Source of the DNA: Paenibacillus qinlingensis
GTDB lineage: Bacteria; Bacillota; Bacilli; Paenibacillales; NBRC-103111
DNA length: 64,000 bases
Direction of reading: 5' to 3'
Assembly: GCF_013204845.1 (NCBI RefSeq)
Contig: NZ_JABMKY010000004.1
Span: 124,001-188,000 of the forward strand
Shown: positions 9,901-18,873 of the stretch, one piece after another
Numbering within the stretch: position 1 is the first letter of the stretch
Layout of the letters: each line of letters starts with the position of its first letter
The notes under the pieces: model-generated
What the model saw: only the letters and a program-made list of their open reading frames with translations
What the model was told of the DNA's origin: nothing
Databases searched by the model: none
Translations under genes and position numbers: made by a program

Positions 9901-11590
9901 AACGAATAACAGCGGAGCTAAAGTGACTGTGAATGGGGCGACTATCGTAAGTGGCTCGACTTCCAATGCGATTCAACTTCAAGCAGGTGACAATGTTATT
10001 GAGATTGTAGTTGCCGCAGAAGATTTATCGACGAAAACCTATCAATTGACAGTTACACGTGTTTTATCAACAAATAATAATTTAAGCAACCTAGCCCTCA
10101 GCGCAGGAACATTAAGTCCCACATTCGATGCTGAGACAACGGAGTATACATCGAATGTATCAAACGGGGTAACTGAAATTCAAGTAACACCGACGGTAGC
10201 GAACAGTGCGACAGTGAGCGTGAATGGAAACGAGGTCGTAAGTGGCTCGGCTTCCACTGCGATTCAACTACAAGTAGGTGACAATGTCATTGCAATTGTA
10301 GTTACCTCAGAAAATCTTTTGACGAAGACATATCGTCTGAAAGTAACTAGAGATCATAGTTCATCAAGTTCATCATCAGCTGGCAGTAATCCGCCAAGTA
10401 ACGCTTCAGATAGCCTGAAAGCCAAGACCACAGAGGTTGATGGCAAAACCGTGGCAACAGCAACATTAGATGAAAAGACGCTGGATACTATTTTAAAAGC
10501 ACAAGGGGAAGGTTCGATTACGATTGTGGTGGATTCGCCAAGCGATGTAGGGCAGGTACAGCTAACGTTGAGTCATCAAGCTCTGCAAAAGCTGAGCGGC
10601 ATCCCATCCGCGACGATTGAAACGGAAATTGGAAGCGTGAAACTCCCACTCAACCAATTGAATGTGTCTCAATTTGCTTCACAGCTAGGGGATAAACCAG
10701 AAAACGTTCAGATCCAAGTCAATATTAGTAAGAACGAGAACGCTTCGGCGCAGGCAAATGCTGCAGGATTCAAAGTCGTGTACGCGATCGATTTTAGCAT
10801 GAAGGCAGTCGTAGGAGGTGGGAAATCAGCAACGATTTCCAGTTTCAGCTCCTATGTACCGTATACCGTACAGGTAGATCCAACAATCAAAGAACGCAAT
10901 CTTGCAGCCGTTATAGTAGTCAAAGATGAGCAAGGGAATACGACCTATGAACCTGTGCCACTTACGATGAAATCCGGAGAGGTGACTCTGTATAGTCATT
11001 CGAATGAAACGTTCCTGTTGATTGAAAATAATATTTCGTTTAAGGATACGAATAAGCATTGGGCAAAAGATGGCATTGAGCGAATGGCGAATAAATGGCT
11101 CGTTCAAGGTGTTTCCAAAGAGGAATTCCGTCCAGATCAACCGATCACACGTGCAGAGCTGGCGACACTTCTTACGCGGACACTGGGCATTAAGTCATCG
11201 AATGGAACAACGACTTTTAAAGATTTGAGCCATAAGGATTGGTTTAATGATTTCGTCCACGCTGCAGTTGAGGGTGGCATCATCACGGGCTATGAAGATG
11301 GTACTTTCCGACCTAATCAGACGATTACACGTGAGGAAATGGCTGTCATGATCGATCGGGCGCTGCAGGCTGCTGGGTATGATGATCAACAAGCAACAGG
11401 CAATTTGCCTGCATTTACGGATCAGAAGCAAATTAAATCATGGTCGGCTGACGCGGTTCGACGTTTAGTTCAACTGCAGTTGATGCAGGGCATGAGCCCC
11501 ACTTCGTTTGATCCAGAAAAAGAAGCAACGCGAGCACAAAGTGCAGTGCTGCTGCAACGCTTGTTGCAAATCCTGACGTTTACTAAGTAG
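6977..11590 (+). CDS. SLH-anchored multidomain beta-helix protein, pectate-lyase-3-like polysaccharide-active enzyme
   Basis: This is a 1537-aa cell-surface protein. Domains in order: signal peptide (1-31), DNRLRE/CBM96-like domain (33-225), fibronectin type III (230-320), F5/8 type C discoidin-like domain (330-455), and a right-handed beta-helix opening with the Pectate_lyase_3 signature (INVTSYGADPADNGNDD near 503) and running to about 930. Two cadherin-like beta-sandwich repeats follow (934-1025 and 1034-1125, both with SAGTLSPTFDA), then a serine-rich linker near 1128, a spacer domain, and three SLH motifs from 1352 to the end. The start has AAGGAG upstream. The SLH motifs would tether it to secondary cell-wall polymer. 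The exact polysaccharide is not evident and lyase activity is inferred from the fold. Confidence 0.88.
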   Translation: MKFHLFKSKIAIMLIFSMLFSMILLPTAGMAAVDPEVVVSTLPPSADGAIHWKTPDIEVPSVLNTVYDKKNGSTDGLFSVSTSSTQKKQMYFKFDVSNAADLSYKYILQVSAKLGSGLTTADLQVFGLTDNSWQESTFTWNNATALQKDLSLMEQVGQFTITTLNGVKPIYHDIDVSDYVRRHLADGVVSFVVADALVTGKSVNLYSKDNTSVSNPETQLLVKRVVQSDTTPPQWPNGAVLNSINLGTDFVQLAWPAATDDSAVSNYKIYQNDMLLQTVVGSTYYTAQGLSPSTNVTYAVYAGDVAGNYTTLPLTYSTTTLAAPVTPIPVVEVNASSSDGNVESNTLDNNLYSRWSASGDGQYIMFDLGQSKRIGYVGIAFYKGDLRSTRLDIETSNDALTWTNVFSGNSRMITANMQAFDIPDTDARFVRIIGHGNSDGSTFTSLTDVMIYAPYVTGDTPVAIVPNITPTAPPGAVPFTKAGLTNPDGTEHVLHTPNPVTGATINVTSYGADPADNGNDDRVAIQNAINAASPGDEVYLPNGVYNLITSPDGFVNLKLKSGVNLRGQSEEETILKSSIDDIKNSSVVKSSSQHDILVSNLTISSTWNRSFSLEHATNNPEAGGPDSSIAIANYGDTPSYNVTIDHVTVERFRRMAIRIENSHDVVVRHSTFRNATDLGGGGAGYGTSIQGMPKVDRLGFDNDTYWNVVEDSTFEGPYLRHGSLIQNVAHNNTLRNNRYIRTKLDAIDLHGELEYLNEVYGNTIEDIWTGGGVGLGNTGGTAPTNHSKSGPKNHIHDNIIRNSREGIVVTMGTPETLIENNVIENTTSVVNAAGINILNGPGTRIINNTIRNNTATDYWGILLEHDNGDLNANYVGAGDPQNVEIVGNIITGNSNGIRLQAGTNIHVSKNILNNLGTNYDKAVGVTATEVWPSTDNTLSGLGISAGTLSPTFDAATTAYTSILPDGISEILITPTTNNSGAKVTVNGATIVSGSTSNAIQLQAGDNVIEIVVAAEDLSTKTYQLTVTRVLSTNNNLSNLALSAGTLSPTFDAETTEYTSNVSNGVTEIQVTPTVANSATVSVNGNEVVSGSASTAIQLQVGDNVIAIVVTSENLLTKTYRLKVTRDHSSSSSSSAGSNPPSNASDSLKAKTTEVDGKTVATATLDEKTLDTILKAQGEGSITIVVDSPSDVGQVQLTLSHQALQKLSGIPSATIETEIGSVKLPLNQLNVSQFASQLGDKPENVQIQVNISKNENASAQANAAGFKVVYAIDFSMKAVVGGGKSATISSFSSYVPYTVQVDPTIKERNLAAVIVVKDEQGNTTYEPVPLTMKSGEVTLYSHSNETFLLIENNISFKDTNKHWAKDGIERMANKWLVQGVSKEEFRPDQPITRAELATLLTRTLGIKSSNGTTTFKDLSHKDWFNDFVHAAVEGGIITGYEDGTFRPNQTITREEMAVMIDRALQAAGYDDQQATGNLPAFTDQKQIKSWSADAVRRLVQLQLMQGMSPTSFDPEKEATRAQSAVLLQRLLQILTFTK

Positions 11591-11603
11591 GCTAAATGTG
11601 AAA

Positions 11604-11655
11604 AAAAGCTTGATCAAGCCCAGTTCATTACTGGGAATTGATCAAGCTTTTCTAT
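11604..11655. terminator. bidirectional terminator between the SLH lyase gene and queF
   Basis: A long stem (AAAAGCTTGATCAA paired with TTGATCAAGCTTTT, with an internal CCCAGT/ACTGGG extension) has T-rich tails on both strands. It serves the two convergent genes. Confidence 0.85.
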
Positions 11656-11668
11656 TTCCGACGGTATC

Positions 11669-12166
11669 TTAGCGGTTATCAATTTTCTCTGGATATAAAT
11701 CATGATTCATCATGCGATGGTCAGCCATGGCTTCGTACTTCGTACCTGGTTGCCCCCAGTTGCAGTAAGGATCGATGGAGATGCCGCCGCGAGGCGTGAA
11801 CTTGCCCCATACCTCGATATAACGCGGATTCATCAATTCGATGAGATCATTCATAATAATATTGACACAATCCTCATGGAAATCACCGTGATTGCGGAAG
11901 CTGAATAGATAAAGTTTCAGGGACTTGCTCTCCACCATTTTGATCGTAGGAATGTACGAAATGTAGAGGGTAGCAAAATCCGGTTGTCCAGTTACAGGAC
12001 AAAGGCTAGTGAACTCCGGGAAGTTAAATTTGACGAAATAAGCCCGATCCGGGTGTTTGTTATCAAATGCTTCTAAGAGTGTAGGGTCATAATTGAACAC
12101 ATACTTCGTGCCTTGATTGCCCAGAAGGGTAATCTCTTTTAAGTCTTCATTACTTCTTCCTGCCAT
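11669..12166 (-). CDS. queF: NADPH-dependent 7-cyano-7-deazaguanine (preQ0) reductase
   Basis: QueF reduces preQ0 to preQ1 in queuosine biosynthesis. At 165 aa it is the short unimodular form found in Bacillus. The catalytic cysteine lies in [11 protein letters not shown] with the acid Asp seven residues later. The QueF motif that binds NADPH is [16 protein letters not shown], and the substrate-binding glutamate/histidine segment is HEDCVN. It is a single-gene unit with a preQ1 riboswitch immediately upstream (12185-12219), which independently supports the function. The ribosome site (ATGAGG) lies just after the riboswitch, so product feedback probably acts on translation. The remaining queuosine genes are not in this window. 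Confidence 0.96.
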   Translation of the reverse strand: MAGRSNEDLKEITLLGNQGTKYVFNYDPTLLEAFDNKHPDRAYFVKFNFPEFTSLCPVTGQPDFATLYISYIPTIKMVESKSLKLYLFSFRNHGDFHEDCVNIIMNDLIELMNPRYIEVWGKFTPRGGISIDPYCNWGQPGTKYEAMADHRMMNHDLYPEKIDNR

Positions 12167-12184
12167 GGGTAAATCCTCATTTCA

Positions 12185-12219
12185 TAGTTTTTTAGAGAGG
12201 GAGTTTGCGAACCTCTTCT
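12185..12219 (-). ncRNA. preQ1 class I riboswitch
   Basis: On the minus strand the leader has AGAGG, a loop starting TTCGC, the closing CCCTCT, then the A-rich tail TAAAAAACTA. This matches the preQ1-I aptamer: one small stem plus an A-rich 3' tail that docks into it as a pseudoknot. The queF ribosome site follows about ten bases later, so ligand binding would most simply hide it. No terminator hairpin lies between aptamer and gene, which argues for translational control. The context (queF) fits the ligand. Confidence 0.88.
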
Positions 12220-12277
12220 ATAAGCAGATAGGTCAGTAGGTCCGCTCATAGAGGTGACTTCCTATTTCATGAAATGT

Positions 12278-12308
12278 ATCATATTTTGCAGGAAAAAGCA
12301 TCTTTCAA
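12278..12308 (-). promoter_or_regulatory. candidate promoter of the riboswitch-queF unit
   Basis: On the minus strand TTGAAA (12308-12303) and TATGAT (12283-12278) are separated by 19 bases. They lie about 60 bases before the aptamer. The spacing is long, so confidence is modest. Confidence 0.4.
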
Positions 12309-12354
12309 CCGAGTGGCAATTATTACAGACTTGTGTAGATCGTCTAGCTCATGC

Positions 12355-13341
12355 CTACAGCAAAACCGGTTGTCCCAGTGCCACAGATTGGTAACCCGCT
12401 ATGGCGACAACGGTTGAACGTAATCCATCTTCCCCCGTGATCGGCACTTGTTCGCCATTCAGCAGCGCTTGAACAAATGCTTTCACTAAGTAAGCATCCA
12501 TGGAGTCACCCCAGAAATTCCATTGGCCTTTCCCATTTTCTAAGCTATATAGCTCGTTTTTTTGAGCAAAAGCATCGATGGATAGCGTTCCTTTCGTACC
12601 CACAATCGTCATCGTCACATCTCCCCAAGTTGGGAAAGCGGCATTCCGCGACCAGCTTGTGTCTAAGACGCCGACGACGCCATTCGCGAATTTAACATGG
12701 ATCATCCCTGCATCATCGATTGCTAACTCTTCATTAAATAACGTTGCAGCATACGCGTAAACCTCTTTCACTTCGGATTGCGTCATCCAATTCATCAAAT
12801 CCATGACGTGTACGGTATGGTCTAATAGGGCACCGCCGCCGGATAGCTCGGATTGGAGGAACCAGCCGGAAGGAAGTGAGCCGCGATTGGTTCCCTTGAT
12901 GGCTACGATCTCCCCGATTTCGCCCTGCTCGATAGCCTCTTTGGCTTTAACCACCGAGGCCAAATAGCGGCATGGGAATGCCGTCATCAACTGAACGCCA
13001 TTTTCTTTACACGCGGCAATCATCGCTTCCATTTCTGAGAGCGAAACGCCAAGCGGCTTTTCGCAAAGCACGTGCTTGCCAGCTTTTGCTGCTGCGATCG
13101 TAATTTCTGCATGATGCACGTTCTCGGAACAAATAACGACAGCATCCAAATCCGTGGCAAGTAAATCCTGATAATGTTCATAGTAGGGTAATTCATACTT
13201 AGCGATTACTTTTTCCACACGTCTGTGATTGTCATCTGCAATGCCCGTGACCTCCACCTGCGAGATCGCTCGCAGTGAATCCAAATAAGAGTGTGCATGG
13301 CCGTGCGCAAAGCTGATCATACCTACTTTTAATTTTTTCAT
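12355..13341 (-). CDS. Gfo/Idh/MocA family NAD(P)-dependent sugar oxidoreductase (second of pair)
   Basis: This 328-aa protein belongs to the glucose-fructose oxidoreductase/inositol dehydrogenase family. The N-terminal Rossmann region is atypical, with FAHGHAHSYL where most members have GxGxxG. The catalytic lysine motif is CEKPLGVS, and the C-terminal beta-sheet domain has GGGALLDHTVHVMDLM. It begins inside the end of the 13338 gene with a 4-base overlap, so the two are cotranscribed and coupled. Both are divergent from the AraC regulator at 14456. Substrate is not evident; family members oxidise or epimerise sugars, inositols and glycosides. The altered cofactor loop could mean different cofactor handling. 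Confidence 0.88.
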   Translation of the reverse strand: MKKLKVGMISFAHGHAHSYLDSLRAISQVEVTGIADDNHRRVEKVIAKYELPYYEHYQDLLATDLDAVVICSENVHHAEITIAAAKAGKHVLCEKPLGVSLSEMEAMIAACKENGVQLMTAFPCRYLASVVKAKEAIEQGEIGEIVAIKGTNRGSLPSGWFLQSELSGGGALLDHTVHVMDLMNWMTQSEVKEVYAYAATLFNEELAIDDAGMIHVKFANGVVGVLDTSWSRNAAFPTWGDVTMTIVGTKGTLSIDAFAQKNELYSLENGKGQWNFWGDSMDAYLVKAFVQALLNGEQVPITGEDGLRSTVVAIAGYQSVALGQPVLL

Positions 13342-14348
13342 ACTGTTTCCTCCCCAGACGTTGAGCTTGGCTTCAAAAGGACAGATTTCCCTGTGCGAAC
13401 CGATTCCAAGGCAGCCATCGTAATTTCTAGTGCTTGATAAGCATCGTTTGCCGTAACGATGGGCTCACTTCCATCTCGGATGCACTGAATGAAATGGGCA
13501 ATCTCCAAATCATAGGGACTGGCGTATCCCGGACTTTGGGGAACTTCTGCGAAACGTCTGCCTTCTGAATCGGAAGGAGCTTTGCAGATGTGCAGGGAAC
13601 TGCTTTTTTGGCTATCGCTGCGGACAATGCCTCTGCTGCCTGCAATTTCCACGGCTGTTTGGAACGGCCCTTGGTACCCCCAGAAGGCTTCCACGTTGGC
13701 AACGGCTCCATTTTCAAAAAGAAGGGTAACTAGCGCATAATCAATGTCATTGACGCGTTGGTTCAAGCCATACACGGACTTCACTTCCCCGACAGCCCAA
13801 CGTAGAAAATCAATATCGTGAATCATGAGATCGGTAATGACGCCACCGCTTTTCTCGGAATCTTTGAACCATGGTCTGACATCACCGGGGTGTGAACCGA
13901 TTCGTTTGGCATGAACGACGCCGACTCGTCCTAACTTGCCTTCATCGATGGCTTGCTTCATTTGTACATATTCGGGGAAGAAACGAACCACATGTCCGAC
14001 AAACAAACGGACGCCGTAATGTTCGCAACCTTGGATCATAGCTGCTGCGTCTTCTAAGTTAAGAGCAAGTGGTTTTTCGCATATGACATGTTTGCCGGCT
14101 TGCGCGGCTTTTAACGTGTATTCCTTATGTAAGAAACTGGGCAGTGTCACACTGATGACATCGAAATCTGCCTCGTTCAGCATGGTTTCAAAAGATGTAA
14201 AAGCGGGCGCCCCTGTGGTAAGGGATAGTGCTTGTGCTAGCTCGAGATCCAGATCACATACGCCTGTTATCTCTATATCAGGCATGTTTGCATAGCTAAG
14301 GGCGTGCACGTTCCCCATTCCCCCGCAACCAACGATAGCAACTTTCAT
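13338..14348 (-). CDS. Gfo/Idh/MocA family NAD(P)-dependent sugar oxidoreductase (first of pair)
   Basis: This 336-aa protein has a canonical family start (VAIVGCGGMGNVHA), the catalytic CEKPLALN, and the C-terminal LMIHDIDFLRWAVGEV segment. A GAGGAG precedes the start at 14348. It leads a two-gene operon with the gene at 12355 and is transcribed away from an AraC/cupin regulator, a common arrangement for inducible sugar pathways in this group. Two different family members in one operon often act in sequence (oxidation then reduction or epimerisation of the same sugar). That joint role is an inference. Confidence 0.9.
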   Translation of the reverse strand: MKVAIVGCGGMGNVHALSYANMPDIEITGVCDLDLELAQALSLTTGAPAFTSFETMLNEADFDVISVTLPSFLHKEYTLKAAQAGKHVICEKPLALNLEDAAAMIQGCEHYGVRLFVGHVVRFFPEYVQMKQAIDEGKLGRVGVVHAKRIGSHPGDVRPWFKDSEKSGGVITDLMIHDIDFLRWAVGEVKSVYGLNQRVNDIDYALVTLLFENGAVANVEAFWGYQGPFQTAVEIAGSRGIVRSDSQKSSSLHICKAPSDSEGRRFAEVPQSPGYASPYDLEIAHFIQCIRDGSEPIVTANDAYQALEITMAALESVRTGKSVLLKPSSTSGEETV

Positions 14349-14455
14349 GCAAATTCACTCCTCACTTTATCGTATGAAAAATAGTAACTAAGTAATATGA
14401 TATAGGTATTGCCCGATAGCGTATATGCGGACATTTATTCAGTTTATATCCAAAT

Positions 14456-15376
14456 TTGTCATTAGTGGAAGCGTGGTGTTTGAAAGACATGGATATTTAT
14501 AAAGAACCAATTCCCTACCAAAACCCATCATTATGCATGAAAGTATGGCGTTTCGCCCAATCGGGGGCAGAAGGTGAATATAATAATACCTGGCATTATC
14601 ATAAAGAAATTGAATTCATTTTAGTTGAGCAGGGTATCCACGAAATTCAGACACCGAATCATATTTATACAATCAAAGCAGGAGATGTGCTGCTAATTGG
14701 CTCCTCCCAACTGCATAGAGGACGCAAAATAAGCGATAAGGACCTTGTCTATATCGTACTTCATATTGACCTCGAACCTTATTTCGATCGGGCTATGGTG
14801 AGGTATTACCGAGATTTTCTGGAGATATTTCATCCGTTAGAAGCGCTAAATTACATTTTTCAAGAAAACGAACATGTAAAGAAAGAAATTGCCAGGATTA
14901 TTACGGATACCCATGATGAAGTGATGGGAACTGGGAAGGGTTATGAAATTGCAGTCAGCATGCATATCAAGCATCTGCTCTTAATGCTGCTTCGCCATGA
15001 CAATCGGGGTTTGTTAACGACACATGGCAATGTGGATGGGGATGCGGATATCATTCGGTCACTTGTTGCGTATGTGGACGAGCATTTGACGGAGAAGATC
15101 GATATGGGGGCCGTTAGTCGAATTGCCGGCATGAGTTACTCGTATTTTTCGAAATATTTTAAGAAAAAGATGGGAGCCTCATTTATCGACTATGTTAACC
15201 AGAAACGTATTTCAAAAGCGGAGCGGCTGCTCGTTACCGAAAAACGCAGTGTGAACGAAATTGCAGAGACTGTTGGTATAGGGAATATGGCGCATTTCTA
15301 TGAGTTGTTCAAACGATTCAATGGCTGTACACCTAAGCAATACCTGCACAAAATGAATGTAAGTAATAACAAATAG
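14456..15376 (+). CDS. AraC family transcriptional regulator with N-terminal cupin
   Basis: This 306-aa protein has an N-terminal cupin sensor (TWHYHKEIEFILVEQG, then IKAGDVLLIGSSQLHRG) and a C-terminal double helix-turn-helix (about 205-305; MSYSYFSKYFKKKMG and IGNMAHFYELFKRFNG CTPKQYL). The start is uncertain. The frame opens with TTG at 14456, GTG at 14465 is possible, and ATG at 14489 gives a 295-aa protein beginning MDIYKEPIPYQ; none has a strong ribosome site. It is divergent from the Gfo/Idh/MocA pair and probably activates it in response to a sugar. It might also act on the GNAT/beta-helix genes downstream. Confidence 0.88.
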   Translation: MSLVEAWCLKDMDIYKEPIPYQNPSLCMKVWRFAQSGAEGEYNNTWHYHKEIEFILVEQGIHEIQTPNHIYTIKAGDVLLIGSSQLHRGRKISDKDLVYIVLHIDLEPYFDRAMVRYYRDFLEIFHPLEALNYIFQENEHVKKEIARIITDTHDEVMGTGKGYEIAVSMHIKHLLLMLLRHDNRGLLTTHGNVDGDADIIRSLVAYVDEHLTEKIDMGAVSRIAGMSYSYFSKYFKKKMGASFIDYVNQKRISKAERLLVTEKRSVNEIAETVGIGNMAHFYELFKRFNGCTPKQYLHKMNVSNNK

Positions 15377-15400
15377 GCGTAGGATGATGCTTAAAAAAAG

Positions 15401-15497
15401 ATTGACAATGGACTGGAATTAATCAATTATGGATTTGAAAACAAATCTGAAACAAACCAGAAGAGACTAAATTTAAGAGATTTGATTTCAAAATCAA
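15401..15497 (+). promoter_or_regulatory. leader of the GNAT/beta-helix unit: -35-like box, shared motif and inverted repeat
   Basis: TTGACA at 15401-15406 is a perfect -35, but the matching -10 is weak (ATTATG near 15425). GAAACAAACCAGAAGAGA at 15448-15465 recurs almost exactly upstream of the 19116 gene. A perfect inverted repeat TTGATTT-CA-AAATCAA lies at 15482-15497. This is a plausible promoter and operator region, not proven. Confidence 0.35.
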
Positions 15498-15555
15498 CTA
15501 GATAAAAATCAGTGCGGATAAGGATTGTGATTCCGTAAGCCGGGGAGGAGATTTC

Positions 15556-16701
15556 ATGACCGAAATTCGTCGTGTGCGTGCAAACGAAATGGAGCAGGCG
15601 GTTCGTCTCTCGGATGAGACTTTTCGCGATGCAAGCCAGAAATCGATGTTGAAAGCGTTTCCTAATGCGTTTGATTCTCGCCTTAATCAGTCATTTGGCG
15701 CATTTGAAAATGGGGAACTTGTCGCTTTCATGGGACTTGTCCCTGCTGTTGTACATGTCTCGGCTGCTAAACTCAATGTACTGTCTCTAGGCTCTGTATG
15801 CACCCACCCGAACTATCGGGGACAGAAGATCGCTTCTAACATGCTACAAGTCGTACATACGCACGCCGAAAGTGTTGGTGCGAGTATGCTCCTGGTTTCG
15901 GGGGATGGTCCGCTATATATGCGAAGCGGTTGCCATTACTTTGGGCGGGTCACACGCTTCGAAATAACGAATGACCAGGAGACCTATCAACGATTCATTG
16001 CCAATCCCGGTATTGAGATCCGACGTGTTCATTCAGAGGATTGGTTTCGACTTCATGCTGCGGCTGAAAGCCGTGAAGTTCGCTATGCACAAGGAGTTAA
16101 TGAGCTCCCGATTTTGATGGATAGCGAGGCTATCGCAAGCTGCTATCATATGCATCATGCAGTATACGCAGCGTTCGAATCTGACCGAGTCGCGGCGTAT
16201 GCCATCGTCGCCATACCTACGCAGGGTAGAGTGGCGGAAGAGGAGGCTCCTTTTGTTGTAGAGTGGGGCGGCAGCTCGGAAGCGCTGGCGGCTATTCTAC
16301 AGTTTGCGTTGCAAGAACAGGAGTTGGACGTATTAGAAATTCCAGTGATGTGGAATGAAACCAGGCTGCTCCAGGTGCTCTCGCATTTCCCTTCTAAGAG
16401 GATGCGGAACCATGGCACAGTGCATATCGTTAATCCGGAACGGCTGTTCAATGAGCTACTGCCCTATTTGTCGGAGAAAGCGCCTGCCGCAGCTTCTAGA
16501 TTGCTGATTCGCCAAGCCTCTGAAGATGGGGCTGTTTTGTTATTGGATGGTATCGCAATGGCAAGCTTGACTGCGCAAGAGGTTGTTGATGTATGGTTTG
16601 ATCCGGAAGCTGAGTTGAACGTTCCCAAACCACTGAAAGATGTGCTGAATCAACTGTTTCCCGTTCCGTTCCCGCATGCGGGAGGGTTAAATTTTGTTTG
16701 A
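15556..16701 (+). CDS. GNAT family N-acetyltransferase (Eis-like, two-domain)
   Basis: This 381-aa protein starts after GGGGAGGAG. Residues about 3-140 form a GNAT domain with the acetyl-CoA loop VCTHPNYRGQKIASNML, and GDGPLYMRSGCHYFG follows. A second acetyltransferase-like half and a C-terminal sterol-carrier-like segment give the long Eis-type layout. The acceptor is unknown; Eis-type enzymes act on amines. It lies 48 bases before the leaderless beta-helix gene and is probably cotranscribed with it, which could link acetylation to metabolism of an amino-sugar polymer. That link is speculative. Confidence 0.82.
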   Translation: MTEIRRVRANEMEQAVRLSDETFRDASQKSMLKAFPNAFDSRLNQSFGAFENGELVAFMGLVPAVVHVSAAKLNVLSLGSVCTHPNYRGQKIASNMLQVVHTHAESVGASMLLVSGDGPLYMRSGCHYFGRVTRFEITNDQETYQRFIANPGIEIRRVHSEDWFRLHAAAESREVRYAQGVNELPILMDSEAIASCYHMHHAVYAAFESDRVAAYAIVAIPTQGRVAEEEAPFVVEWGGSSEALAAILQFALQEQELDVLEIPVMWNETRLLQVLSHFPSKRMRNHGTVHIVNPERLFNELLPYLSEKAPAAASRLLIRQASEDGAVLLLDGIAMASLTAQEVVDVWFDPEAELNVPKPLKDVLNQLFPVPFPHAGGLNFV

Positions 16702-16749
16702 GTTTGACACTGGCTTGGAAGGCAAAGTGAAGTAAACGGAGGCCATATC

Positions 16750-18867
16750 ATGATCCAACTATCGAATCTGGAAGAGTTATTAGCGTTTCAAGTAGATACA
16801 ATTAAAGATGGGCAGCTTGTCTATGTCGATGGGTATTATCAAAAGGGAGACGGTGGTTCCAAAGTTGTTCGTTGGATGAATGGGAGCGATCAAGCCGACA
16901 ATGGCGGTACGATTCATGATCCCGGACATGGCGGGAGTGGCCGATGGAAGACTGTGCATAATGGGGTTGGCGATTATCGCTGGTTCGGCATTCTAGACTC
17001 ATCAAGAAATGCAGATGACGCCTTGGATGCGATGGTGAACGATCCCTCTATTCATCGGATAGAATCGCATACAGATCTTAACTTTGTCAGACGTCATAAA
17101 TATGACCGAAGTCATATCGAACTCGATTTTGGAGGGAACCGCGTCACAACGTTCGGGATCGAGCTAAATGCGAAGAGCAATCCTTTTGGCGCTGTTATTT
17201 TTTTTCAGGGGAAAGCAACGGGCGAAATACAGACACTTACACTCTCTACTGAGCTTCCGGAGCAATCCGATGTGTTGGAGGTGCTGGATACGAAGTCTTT
17301 TGAGGTGGAAGACTGGTGGGTCGTTAGAATTCAGAACCACCCTGAAGGCTATGCGCAGCGCGAGCTGGATTATATGTTACAAGTTACAGAAATCATGGAT
17401 GATCGCCATATTCGTGTGAATTATAAGCTCGGATGGACGCTTGCTGCGGGTAGGGAAATCACGTTTAAGAAGATGCATCCTGTCTTACACAGCCACATTA
17501 GGAATATGAATTTCATTGGTGTTTCTGTGCCTGACAATGGATCGACGAGCGCAAAGCCATCTGAGGATTGGGATCAAATAGGATCACATCCCATTGCCTA
17601 TGAATTCGCTGTAGCATGCAACGTTAGTGACATCACAGCCACCAAAGTTTTCTGGCCGGTCATCGAGCGGCGCTACTGCACTCATTTTGTGACGGAGCGT
17701 TGCAAGCTAATGAACCCAGAAGAAGTGATCTGGGGAGGAACCGGATACCTGACGCAGCAACTCAACGTGTTGTACGGTCATGTCCGAGATTGCCATACAA
17801 GCAACGCCCGTCACTTAAACGATTTCACATGTGGAGCCTACTGCATGGTGGAGAACTGCCATGGTGATGGTGATGAACATGGTTCTTTTGTCACACACGG
17901 TCAATACGAGCATGATCTCACGTTTATCGGGAATTCGGGTTTGTTGTCATTTGCCAATAGTGGCACAACTTGGGGGGATAGTGCGAAACGGATCACCGTG
18001 AAGAAACACGTTGCCTCGCGCGTTGTTGCGCACAAGCGAATTACGGATTTGACCCTGGAGGATGTCCATGCTGTCTGGAAAGAAGGATTGGTAGATTCCG
18101 GTACGATTTGGGCTAACGCCGATGGGCTGCAAATGCGAGGCTGTACGGCGGATACGATGCTTACACTTTCGCAGAGCTCATCACGTTCAAAGCGGAGTAA
18201 TCTGGCAGACGGTTGTTCCTTTGGCTTGTCCAAGGGGGCTGAAATCGCTCGTAAACCCGGTAATACCCAAGTAGGTTTTCGCCCAGTTATGACGGATTTC
18301 ACGATGCAGAACTGCCAATTTCACAACGTTGATGGTAATTCCTTTGGCAGTATTAACAAACTGGTTCTGATAAATACCTGGTTTAGAGGAGCTTCTCCAG
18401 AAGCAAAACCCCTTCAAGTTTGGTGTTCGGAAGTGGTCATGCAAGGTGGTGGTTGTGAGAACAGTGGCATGATAGTGATGGGCGCATTTGATGCAGATGT
18501 GACGAGGGTAAGTGATCAGTCCATCACGGTTGATGGCGGCGCTATGTTCAGTGGAATGAATGCCGAGAAGTCCTATTTTAAGCGTGAATTCATGTCAGGG
18601 ACCATGACGTGGGTATTTGGTGATTACAATAGCAAGTCAATGGACGCCGAGACGTCGCATTTCAGCATACATACCGGCCCTAATAAAATGAGAGTGATAG
18701 GTTCTCGTTTCTATGGCGGTAAGTATGAAATTAAAGAGAATGCATTCAACCATGGCTCCTACTTGCTCATGATGGCATGTGTAGAAGAAGGAGTCGATAG
18801 ATCATCTCTGCCAGTTGAATCGGATAGAGTGAAACATAAAGAGGGAAATATGATCATATTTGAATAA
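16750..18867 (+). CDS. leaderless right-handed beta-helix protein, pectate-lyase/tailspike-like
   Basis: The 705-aa protein starts after ACGGAGG. Its N-terminus matches the leader seen in pectate-lyase superfamily and phage tailspike proteins: KDGQLVYVDGYYQKGDGG, then NGGTIHDPGHGGSGRWK and VGDYRWFGILDSS. A long region of short polar turns follows, as expected for a parallel beta-helix (for example CHTSNARHLNDFTCGAYC and CHGDGDEHGSFVTHGQ). No signal peptide is present. It is a close paralogue of the Tat-exported protein at 26542-28983 along its whole length. The leaderless form may act in the cytoplasm on imported oligosaccharides, or leave by another route. The activity is not established from sequence. 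Confidence 0.8.
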   Translation: MIQLSNLEELLAFQVDTIKDGQLVYVDGYYQKGDGGSKVVRWMNGSDQADNGGTIHDPGHGGSGRWKTVHNGVGDYRWFGILDSSRNADDALDAMVNDPSIHRIESHTDLNFVRRHKYDRSHIELDFGGNRVTTFGIELNAKSNPFGAVIFFQGKATGEIQTLTLSTELPEQSDVLEVLDTKSFEVEDWWVVRIQNHPEGYAQRELDYMLQVTEIMDDRHIRVNYKLGWTLAAGREITFKKMHPVLHSHIRNMNFIGVSVPDNGSTSAKPSEDWDQIGSHPIAYEFAVACNVSDITATKVFWPVIERRYCTHFVTERCKLMNPEEVIWGGTGYLTQQLNVLYGHVRDCHTSNARHLNDFTCGAYCMVENCHGDGDEHGSFVTHGQYEHDLTFIGNSGLLSFANSGTTWGDSAKRITVKKHVASRVVAHKRITDLTLEDVHAVWKEGLVDSGTIWANADGLQMRGCTADTMLTLSQSSSRSKRSNLADGCSFGLSKGAEIARKPGNTQVGFRPVMTDFTMQNCQFHNVDGNSFGSINKLVLINTWFRGASPEAKPLQVWCSEVVMQGGGCENSGMIVMGAFDADVTRVSDQSITVDGGAMFSGMNAEKSYFKREFMSGTMTWVFGDYNSKSMDAETSHFSIHTGPNKMRVIGSRFYGGKYEIKENAFNHGSYLLMMACVEEGVDRSSLPVESDRVKHKEGNMIIFE

Positions 18868-18873
18868 TTGATG

